From Citromicrobium sp. (GTDB lineage: Bacteria; Pseudomonadota; Alphaproteobacteria; Sphingomonadales; Sphingomonadaceae): DNA of 14,201 bases. The stretch lies in contig PAVA01000008.1 of NCBI GenBank assembly GCA_002712945.1, positions 1-14,201 of the forward strand, written 5' to 3'. The notes beneath the pieces were generated by a model. That model was not told where the DNA came from, did no database searches, and saw only the letters and a program-made list of their open reading frames with translations. Both the position numbers and the translations under genes were made by a program. Below, in pieces: positions 6,308-12,139 of the stretch. Within the stretch, counting starts at the first letter, position 1. Every line of letters begins with the position of its first letter.

Positions 6308-7648
6308 ATGGCTTCGGATCTGCTCTCCATCGGCGCGAGCGGCGCCCGCGCGGCGCGCGGCGCGCTCGAGGTTACGGCGAACAACATCGCCAATGCCTCG
6401 AGCGACGGCTACGTGCGCCGCAGTGTCCGGATCGAGGAGGTCTCGGGCGGAGCCATCGCGGGTCGCGGTGGCGATATCGCCGCATCGGGTTCGCGTGTGG
6501 CCGAGGTCCGCCGCAATGCCGACGCCTTCCGCCAGGCCGAGATGCGCCGCACCCAGGCCGATCTGCAGCGCGCCAATGTCGAGCTCTCCGGCCTGCAGAA
6601 CATCGAATCCGCCGTCGAGCAGTCGGGCATCTTCACCTCGATCGTCGAGTTCGAGGCCGCGCTGCAGCAGCTTTCGGCGGACCCGACCGACAGCGCGCGG
6701 CGTGCCGCCGTCCTTGCCGAAGCCGAAACGCTCGCAAGCAAGTTCAACATCACCGCCGGCAGCCTCTCCTCGGTCGGCGATGGCCTGCGTTTCAACGCCG
6801 AAGCCGACGTCGGGAACATGAATACCTATGGCGCAGAACTCGCGCGGGTGAACCTGCGGCTCGCGCGGGCGGGCAGCGGCAGCAACGATCAGGCCGCACT
6901 GCTCGACCAGCGGGACAACCTGCTCGAACGGATGAGCGCCTTCGCCACGATCTCCACCACCTTCGCCTCCGACGGCACGGTCGCGGTGGCCGTTGGCTCG
7001 GCTCCGGCGACCAGCTTCGTCAATGGCGGATCGGCCGCCACCATGACATCGGTCACCGCCGCCGACGGCACGCTGTCCTTCGCCATCGACGGGCAGGCGA
7101 TCACGCCGGGTTCGGGCAGCCTGACCGGCGCCGCGCTTGCACTGAGCGATCTGGCGGCGGTCGGCAGCCGGCTCGACGATGCGGCCGGCGCGATTGCAAC
7201 CGCCATCAATACCGCGCAGGCCAATGGCGTCGCGCTGGATGGCAGCGCGGGCCAGCCGATCTTTTCGGGCACCACCGCCGCGACCCTTTCGGTCGTGCTG
7301 ACCAGCGGGGCAGCAATTGCGACGGCCCCGGCGGGCTCTCCGGCCGGGGACCGCAACCAGCAGAACCTCGCCGAAATGCGGCAGGCGCTGGCTGCGGCCA
7401 ACCCCGCCGAGAGCGTCAACGCGGTCCTGTTCGACGTGTCGAGCAAGGTCGCTGGGCGCTCCGTGACGCAAAGCGCGCTCGAAACGATCGCCTCCTCCGC
7501 GCGGATCGCGCTGGAGGAGCAATCGGGCGTCGATCTCGACAACGAAGCCGCCAATCTCATCCGCTTCCAGCAGGCCTTCCAGGCTTCGGGCCGCGCGATG
7601 CAGGTGGCGAGCGACATCTTCGACACGCTGATGGGGATCGGCCGATGA
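6308..7648 (+). CDS. flgK: Hook-filament junction protein FlgK (HAP1)
   Basis: 446 residues. The N-terminal signature NNIANASSDGYVRR is at 25-38, and the C-terminal helix NEAANLIRFQQAFQASGRAM is at about 412-431, the two D0 ends shared by axial proteins. FlgK is the first junction protein between hook and filament. It is about 100 residues shorter than E. coli FlgK (547), with the loss in the Ala/Gly/Thr-rich middle (about 240-370), which is variable in the family. Its TGA overlaps the flgL ATG. Confidence 0.94.
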   Translation: MASDLLSIGASGARAARGALEVTANNIANASSDGYVRRSVRIEEVSGGAIAGRGGDIAASGSRVAEVRRNADAFRQAEMRRTQADLQRANVELSGLQNIESAVEQSGIFTSIVEFEAALQQLSADPTDSARRAAVLAEAETLASKFNITAGSLSSVGDGLRFNAEADVGNMNTYGAELARVNLRLARAGSGSNDQAALLDQRDNLLERMSAFATISTTFASDGTVAVAVGSAPATSFVNGGSAATMTSVTAADGTLSFAIDGQAITPGSGSLTGAALALSDLAAVGSRLDDAAGAIATAINTAQANGVALDGSAGQPIFSGTTAATLSVVLTSGAAIATAPAGSPAGDRNQQNLAEMRQALAAANPAESVNAVLFDVSSKVAGRSVTQSALETIASSARIALEEQSGVDLDNEAANLIRFQQAFQASGRAMQVASDIFDTLMGIGR

Positions 7649-8565
7649 TCAATCTGAGCACGAGCGCCTTCTACGAACGCTCGACGACCCAGATCGGGTC
7701 GCTGCGCGCGCGCGCCGAAAGCCTGCAGAAGCAGATCGGCACCGGCCAGCGGCTGGAAAAGTCGTCCGACGATCCCGTCGCCGCCGCGCGCCTGCGCATG
7801 CTCGATCGCGAGGAGCGGGTCAGCAAGGTCGACACGCGCAATTCCGAACAGTCGGAAAACAACCTCCAGTTCACCGACGAGGCGCTGAGCCAGATATCGG
7901 TCATGATCAGCCGCGCGCGCGAACTCGCGCTGGCAGCGGCCAACGCGACCACCAGCGACGAACAGCGCGCCTCGATCGCGACCGAACTCGACGGGCTGCG
8001 CGAAAGCCTGCTCGGCCTCGCCAACGGCCGCAATGCGTCGGGCCATGCCCTGTTCGGTGGCCAGGCGATCGGCAATGCCTACGATGTCGACCCGGTCACC
8101 GGCGCCGCGACCTATGTCGGCACCGGCACGCTCGATCCGGTGGAGATCGGCGAAGGCCAGACGATCACCCCCGGCAATACGGGGCCGGAGGTCTTCGCGT
8201 TCGAGAACGAAGCCGGCGCGCAGACAGACATTTTCGCCGAGCTGGCCGCACTTGCCACGGCGCTGCGCGGAGGCGGCCAGGCCGCTGCCGATGCGGCGCG
8301 CGATGGCCTGACCATGCTCGACACCGGCTTCGACAAGGTGACCACCGCGCAGACCGTGCTCGGTTCACGGCTCGCTTGGCTCGAGATCATGAGCGAGCGG
8401 CGGGTCGATAACATGGAGCGGATCGAGGACGAACGCTCCTCGGTCGGCGGTGCCGATCTGGCGGTCACCATGAGCCGTCTTCAGGAAATGATGACCGTGC
8501 TCGAAGCAAGCCAAGCCAGCTTCGTGCGGCTCGCCAACCTCAACCTGTTCACGATGCTGCGCTGA
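7645..8565 (+). CDS. flgL: Hook-filament junction protein FlgL (HAP3)
   Basis: 306 residues (E. coli 317). The flagellin-like N-terminal helix includes QKQIGTGQRLEKSSDDPVAA (residues 28-47), and the C-terminal coiled-coil region has RRVDNMERIEDERSSVGGAD and ends LANLNLFTMLR. FlgL sits between FlgK and the flagellin filament. Start is coupled to flgK through ATGA. It is distinguished from flagellin by its position after flgK, the N-terminus MINLSTSAFYER and the missing flagellin NxNI motif. A gap of 27 nt follows before motA, without a visible terminator. Confidence 0.94.
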   Translation: MINLSTSAFYERSTTQIGSLRARAESLQKQIGTGQRLEKSSDDPVAAARLRMLDREERVSKVDTRNSEQSENNLQFTDEALSQISVMISRARELALAAANATTSDEQRASIATELDGLRESLLGLANGRNASGHALFGGQAIGNAYDVDPVTGAATYVGTGTLDPVEIGEGQTITPGNTGPEVFAFENEAGAQTDIFAELAALATALRGGGQAAADAARDGLTMLDTGFDKVTTAQTVLGSRLAWLEIMSERRVDNMERIEDERSSVGGADLAVTMSRLQEMMTVLEASQASFVRLANLNLFTMLR

Positions 8566-8592
8566 ACGCGCGACCTAGGGGGTATTTGATTC

Positions 8593-9456
8593 ATGTATGC
8601 GATTATCGGCATCGTTGTCCTGCTGGTTCTGGTCTTCGGCGGCTTCGTCCTGAGTGGCGGCGCGATGGGCCCGGTGCTGCACGCCCTGCCCTATGAAATG
8701 CTGATCATTGGCGGTGCCGCGCTCGGCGCGACCATCGCGGGCAATTCGCTGCATCACCTCAAGGCGATCGGCGGCGCTTTCATGAAGATCTTCAAGGGGC
8801 CCCAGCATACCAAGCAGGACCATATCGATGCGATCGCGCTGACGACCCAGCTGATGAAGGTGCTGAAAACCGATGGCCCGGTGGCGCTCGAAAGCCATGT
8901 CAACGAGCCGGAAAACTCGACCATCTTCAGCGCCTATCCCAACCTCATGAAGAACACTTCGCTGATCGGGCTGATCAGCGACACGCTGACCCTGCTGGTG
9001 GTCTCGTCCGGCACGCTCGACACCCACGCGGTGGAAGAGGTGATGGACAATGCGATGAAGACGCATTTCCACGAACTGCACGAACCGCAGCACGCGCTCC
9101 AGTCGCTCGCCGACGCGCTGCCCGCGCTGGGCATCGTCGCGGCGGTTCTGGGCGTGGTGAAGACCATGGGTTCGATCGACAAGCCGCCGGAGATTCTGGG
9201 CAAGATGATCGGCGCGGCGCTGGTCGGCACCTTCCTGGGCGTGTTGCTCGCCTACGGCATCGTCGGGCCGCTCTCCAGCCGCCTCAAGCAGGTGCTGGAG
9301 CAGGACGAGCAGATCTTCCACGCGGTCAAGCAGGTCATCATCGCCTCGCTCTACGGCCACCCGCAGCCGCTGGTGGTGGAAAGCGCCCGCTCCAGCCTGG
9401 GCCACGCGGTGCGCCCCGGCCTGACCGAGCTGCTCGACGCGCTGCGGGGCCGCTGA
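8593..9456 (+). CDS. motA: Flagellar motor stator protein MotA
   Basis: 287 residues, full-length MotA with four membrane segments (about 3-21, 34-51, 174-192, 205-224). The residues that couple ion flow to torque are recognisable: DALPALGIVAAVLGVV carries P177 (E. coli P173) and LLAYGIVGPLSSRL carries P225 (P222). ALESHVNEPENS carries E100, aligning with E. coli E98, which acts on FliG. The position equivalent to R90 is Lys92, a conservative change. AGGGGG (8577-8582) lies 10 nt before the ATG. It is followed after 1 nt by motB and appears to be the tail of the flg operon, placing stator synthesis under the same promoter as hook and rod genes. Confidence 0.96.
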   Translation: MYAIIGIVVLLVLVFGGFVLSGGAMGPVLHALPYEMLIIGGAALGATIAGNSLHHLKAIGGAFMKIFKGPQHTKQDHIDAIALTTQLMKVLKTDGPVALESHVNEPENSTIFSAYPNLMKNTSLIGLISDTLTLLVVSSGTLDTHAVEEVMDNAMKTHFHELHEPQHALQSLADALPALGIVAAVLGVVKTMGSIDKPPEILGKMIGAALVGTFLGVLLAYGIVGPLSSRLKQVLEQDEQIFHAVKQVIIASLYGHPQPLVVESARSSLGHAVRPGLTELLDALRGR

Positions 9457-9457
9457 C

Positions 9458-10279
9458 ATGCCCGCCAAGTCCGGCGACAATCTGCCGCCGATCATCGTCA
9501 AGAAGGTGACGGTGGTCGAAGCGGGGCACCACGGCGGGGCCTGGAAGGTCGCGTATGCGGACTTCGTGACCGCGATGATGGCGTTCTTCCTGCTGCTGTG
9601 GCTGCTCGGCGCGACGACCCAGGACCAGCGCAAGGGCCTGGCCGACTATTTCACGCCGACGCTGGTGAAAGTGAAAGACAGCGGCGCAGGCGCAAACGGC
9701 CTGCTGGCCGGAGCTTCGCTGACCGATGTCGACGATTACCCGAACCGCCAGGGGCAGACCGGCAACAAGGGCATCACCATTCCCAGGGACGCATCGGGCG
9801 GCCCGAAGGAGGCTGCGCGCATGATCGAGCGGATCACATCGCGCACGAAGGAGCGGCTGGAGAAGGATCCCCGGCTCGCCAAGCTGATGAGCCAGATCAA
9901 GATGGTCGACACCACCGAAGGCGTGCGGATCGACCTCGTCGACGATGCCGATTTCTCGATGTTCAACCTCGGCACCACCGTTCTGACGCGCGACGCCGCC
10001 GAACTGCTCGGCGCGATCGCGCTGGCGATCGAGCCCGAGGATCGCAAGATCATCGTGCGCGGCCACACCGACAGCCTGAAATGGAAGAACCCGGGCCGGG
10101 TGAACAACTGGTCGCTGTCGGCCGGGCGGGCCGAGGCCACGCGCCAGACTCTGATGAACGAGGGCATCCCCGATGGGAGCTTCCGTCGGATCGAAGGCGT
10201 TGCCGATACCGAGCTGCTGGTGAAGGACGACCCGTCCGATCCGCGCAACCGCCGCATTTCGATCGTTCTCGCGAACTGA
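9458..10279 (+). CDS. motB: Flagellar motor stator protein MotB
   Basis: 273 residues. A single membrane helix (about 36-52) begins with YADFVTAMMAFFLLLWL, where Asp35 corresponds to the proton-carrying Asp32 of E. coli MotB. The C-terminal OmpA-like peptidoglycan-binding domain shows RGHTDS (201-206), NNWSLSAGRA (216-225) and NRRISIVL (264-271). A linker of about 100 residues separates the two. The Asp and membrane helix suggest a proton-type stator, but this cannot be settled from sequence by eye. Last gene of the run. No good T-tailed terminator follows. Confidence 0.96.
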   Translation: MPAKSGDNLPPIIVKKVTVVEAGHHGGAWKVAYADFVTAMMAFFLLLWLLGATTQDQRKGLADYFTPTLVKVKDSGAGANGLLAGASLTDVDDYPNRQGQTGNKGITIPRDASGGPKEAARMIERITSRTKERLEKDPRLAKLMSQIKMVDTTEGVRIDLVDDADFSMFNLGTTVLTRDAAELLGAIALAIEPEDRKIIVRGHTDSLKWKNPGRVNNWSLSAGRAEATRQTLMNEGIPDGSFRRIEGVADTELLVKDDPSDPRNRRISIVLAN

Positions 10280-10345
10280 CGGGATCGGCTTCGCACTCAA
10301 TCCACGCTTCTTATCCTTTAGGTAGCTTACGCGTCATCGCGCGCG

Positions 10346-10387
10346 CCGGCGGGCCTCTCGACGCATAGCGCCGGGCCGCCCCGCCGG
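10346..10387 (+). terminator. Possible transcription-ending hairpin after motB
   Basis: CCGGCGGG (10346-10353) is complementary to CCCGCCGG (10380-10387), leaving a 26-nt GC-rich interior that can fold further. It lies 67 nt after the motB stop. The sequence after it (GAAATACTCG) is not T-rich, so it is not a classical intrinsic terminator. It could slow or stabilise the 3' end of the flg-mot message or do nothing. Confidence 0.25.
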
Positions 10388-10440
10388 GAAATACTCGATC
10401 ACCGGAGTCCAGCCCGAGCCCAACGCCTCCCCGACCCTGC

Positions 10441-10510
10441 CGAAGCTTCCCGGCGCTTCCCCGAGCCTCCCGGAGCCTCCCGGAGCCTCCCGGAGCCTCC
10501 CGGAGCCTCC
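10441..10510. repeat. 10-bp tandem repeat, unit CGGAGCCTCC
   Basis: Four perfect head-to-tail copies of CGGAGCCTCC occupy 10471-10510. Degenerate copies lie in the same register to the left: CCGAGCCTCC (10461), CGGCGCTTCC (10451), CGAAGCTTCC (10441). The unit is close to one helical turn, contains the odd palindrome GGAG-C-CTCC, and places CCC runs every 10 nt (GGG runs on the minus strand). Because 10 is not divisible by 3, the repeat shifts frame each copy, which argues against a coding role. The gradient from perfect to degenerate suggests expansion by slippage from one end. Confidence 0.85.
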
Positions 10511-11010
10511 CGATCATGGTGTCCTCACAGGGTTGTCGGCTTTGATGAAGGGCAAGCGTCAACGGACTCGGTCAAGAAGCACGGTGAATTCTCGATACAC
10601 CCTGCCGGTTCCGCTCCCGGAAGCGCCATCCGACGCGCCGCAGGGCCGACCATATCCCAGGCTTCAGCCCCCTGCAGGAGACTTGGCCGAGGCGACGGCC
10701 CACGCCGTACCGATGTGCCCCTCGCTCCTGCCGAAGCCCCCATACCGGGACGGGAAGCGGCAGCGTGCAGAGCCGCTCTCCGGCTGCGGGCTATCCGCCG
10801 AAACGGAAAGCGGCGTGGCCTGCCCACCCCGGGCCCGCTCGCCGGAATTCGGAAAGACGCACCAAGCGTCCGGCTGGCAGGAGCCTCGCGGCTATCGCAT
10901 TGCCGGGGCCGGACAAGGAGACCCACCTCCAAGCCAGCCTGCGCGAAGCGCAGCCTCTTGGTCTCGCATTAGCGGCGTGGCGGGCGATCGCGCTCGCCCC
11001 GCCCCACCCC

Positions 11011-11049
11011 CAAACGCAAATGGCCCGCCGCTCGAAAGCGACGGGCCAT
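11011..11049 (-). terminator. fliC: Intrinsic terminator of fliC
   Basis: On the minus strand, 31 nt after the flagellin stop, ATGGCCCG-T-CGCT pairs with AGCG-G-CGGGCCAT around a TTCG loop (11049 to 11020). That makes a 13-bp stem with one T-G wobble closed by a very stable UUCG tetraloop. It is followed by TTGCGTTTG (11019-11011), a short, interrupted T tract. This fits a Rho-independent terminator for fliC. Because the stem is symmetrical it could also act on transcripts coming from motB, although the plus-strand 3' flank lacks a T tract. Confidence 0.8.
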
Positions 11050-11080
11050 CCGCCTTGTTTGTGGTAGGGTAGTTTCGGAC

Positions 11081-11908
11081 TTAGCGCAGCAGCGAAAGGA
11101 CGTTCTGCTGGCTCTGGTTGGCCTGGGCAAGCATCGCGCCCGAAGCCTGGCTGAGGATCTGCGCCTTCGCCAGCGCAGTCGTTTCGGCCGAGTAGTCGGT
11201 GTCTTCGATCCGCGAACGCGCATCGGAGAGGTTGGTGATGTTGTTGTTGAGGTTCGTAACCGCCGATTCCAGCTGGTTCTGCGTGGCACCGAGGCCTGCA
11301 CGAACGGTCGAGATCGTTTCGATCGCGGTGTCGAACAGGGCGATGTCGCCCGCTGCAAGAGCCGTCACGTCGACTGCGGCGGCAGCGGCGAGATCGGTGT
11401 CGGTGGTGAGGTTGGCCGACAGATCGATGTCGACGGTGTCGGTTTCGTTCGCACCGGCCTGGATCGTCACGACGCCGGCCGTACCTGCCGAGGCATCGAA
11501 CAGCTTCTGGCCGTTGAATTCGGTGTTGCCGAGGATGTTGCCGATCTGCGTGTTCAGCGCGTCCATTTCCGACTTCAGGTTGGCGAGGTCGCCCGCCGCA
11601 TAGGTGTTGTTGGACGCCTGGACGGTCAGCTCGCGCTGACGCTGCAGCATGTTGGTCACTTCGTTCAGCGCACCTTCGGCGGTCTGCGCCATCGAGATGC
11701 CGTCGTTCGCGTTGCGGATGCCCTGGCTCATGCCGCGCACCTGCGAGGTCATGGACGTGGCGATGGCGAGGCCGGCCGCGTCGTCCTTGGCCGAGTTGAT
11801 GCGCTTGCCGGTGGACAGGCGCTCCATGGCCGTGCCCAGCATCTTGTTGGCCGAAGCCGACGCATTGGCCGCCTTCATCGCGCTGATGTTCGTGTTGATA
11901 ACGCTCAT
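11081..11908 (-). CDS. fliC: Flagellin (filament protein)
   Basis: 275 residues. The N-terminal D0/D1 part starts MSVINTNISAMKAANA and includes ERLSTGKRINSAKDDAAGLA (29-48) and LQRQRELTVQASNN (88-101). The C-terminal D1/D0 part has SRIEDTDYSAETTALAKAQ (232-250) and ends QQNVLSLLR. The middle (about 140-190) is very short, so the outer D2/D3 domains are absent, as in many alphaproteobacterial flagellins. The ATG at 11908 is chosen over the 22-residue upstream extension because it gives the canonical flagellin N-terminus and AGGGAGA (11922-11916) lies 7 nt upstream. It stands alone, opposite in direction to its neighbours, with its own terminator. Only one flagellin gene is visible here; others could lie elsewhere. 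Confidence 0.96.
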   Translation of the reverse strand: MSVINTNISAMKAANASASANKMLGTAMERLSTGKRINSAKDDAAGLAIATSMTSQVRGMSQGIRNANDGISMAQTAEGALNEVTNMLQRQRELTVQASNNTYAAGDLANLKSEMDALNTQIGNILGNTEFNGQKLFDASAGTAGVVTIQAGANETDTVDIDLSANLTTDTDLAAAAAVDVTALAAGDIALFDTAIETISTVRAGLGATQNQLESAVTNLNNNITNLSDARSRIEDTDYSAETTALAKAQILSQASGAMLAQANQSQQNVLSLLR

Positions 11909-12029
11909 TTCAAAGTCTCCCTGACAAAAAAGGTCACTGCCGTGGGGTGGATCGGTTCGCAGCAGCTGGGACACAGACCGGCAGGGAACGTTGGGAATTA
12001 AGGGCTTGGGCCAGAAACATTCGTCATAT

Positions 12030-12043
12030 GGGTATTTTTACCC
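12030..12043. promoter_or_regulatory. Palindromic possible operator
   Basis: GGGTA-TTTT-TACCC is a perfect inverted repeat with a 4-nt A/T centre, flanked by a second, looser inverted pair AGAAAC (12013-12018) and GTTTCT (12049-12054). It sits about midway between the divergent fliC and activator starts, where one bound regulator could affect both. As an RNA hairpin it would have only 5 bp, so a DNA operator is the likelier meaning. The binding protein is unknown. Confidence 0.35.
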
Positions 12044-12087
12044 GTGGGGTTTCTACTGCGACTAAAAGTAAGCAAGTTTTGTCCGTC

Positions 12088-12105
12088 CACCGGCAAAAAG
12101 CTGCC
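12088..12105 (+). promoter_or_regulatory. Second copy of the CACCGGCAAA-N4-TGCC box
   Basis: CACCGGCAAA, four variable bases, then TGCC: identical in all 14 fixed positions to 628-645 upstream of the flgB sigma-54 promoter. The core GGCA-N6-TGCC is a dyad, as expected for a dimeric Fis-type HTH. Here it lies 35 nt before the activator start codon, a position suited to autoregulation, and about 180 nt upstream of the fliC start. In Caulobacter the related FlbD both activates sigma-54 promoters and represses its own operon; a similar double role is inferred, not shown. Confidence 0.5.
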
Positions 12106-12139
12106 TCAGAAAACGACGTAACAGGGTGGAACGGGGTCA

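Larger units (their letters stand above)
10280..11010. other. Long non-coding stretch between convergent motB and fliC
   Basis: About 730 nt without a convincing gene. Open frames exist on both strands (for example plus 10533-11072 and minus 10525-10932), but they are Pro/Arg/Ser-rich and lack the strong G/C third-position bias of the neighbours. They show no family motif, and the plus-strand one runs through the fliC terminator. Visible contents: a long-loop inverted repeat at 10346-10387, a 10-bp tandem repeat at 10441-10510, a short hairpin CTGCGC-GAA-GCGCAG at 10939-10953, and a GGGCGA/TCGCCC dyad at 10982-10999. No tRNA, IS or phage sequence was recognised. It may be a scar of a lost gene or a structured intergenic element. 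Confidence 0.6.
11909..12139. promoter_or_regulatory. Divergent intergenic region of fliC and the sigma-54 activator gene
   Basis: 231 nt, clearly more AT-rich than the surroundings between about 11985 and 12085, as expected for promoters. It must hold the start signals of both fliC (minus) and the activator-fliE-fliF operon (plus). No perfect sigma-54 promoter is found on either strand. A weak sigma-28-like candidate for fliC (TTAA-N15-GCCGGTCT, minus strand, 12001 to 11975) and a weak sigma-54-like candidate for the plus strand (12045-12060, correct GG/GC spacing but few other matches) are the best I see. Inverted repeats and a box shared with the flgB promoter region are listed separately. 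Confidence 0.6.

Noticed and set aside
10441..10510. CRISPR-like array
   Set aside because: Units are 10 bp and contiguous, with no spacers and no cas genes nearby.
10875..10890. TGGCAGG-AGCC-TCGCG, sigma-54-like with correct spacing
   Set aside because: The -12 element is poor and no gene follows on the plus strand before the convergent fliC.
10525..10932. 135-residue minus-strand open frame in the same gap
   Set aside because: Low-complexity Arg/Ala/Pro composition, no ribosome site or family motif; overlaps the equally poor plus-strand frame.
10533..11072. 179-residue plus-strand open frame in the motB-fliC gap
   Set aside because: Pro/Ser/Arg-rich, weak third-position GC bias, no motif, and it runs through the fliC terminator hairpin.
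11909..11974. 22-residue N-terminal extension of flagellin
   Set aside because: Flagellins begin at the MSVINTN-type sequence, and AGGGAGA sits 7 nt before that ATG.
12071..12105. Two sigma-54-like sites on the minus strand upstream of fliC (GG...TTGC at 12084-12072 and 12105-12093)
   Set aside because: Both have 9 rather than 10 nt between GG and GC; sigma-54 spacing is strict, so neither is claimed.
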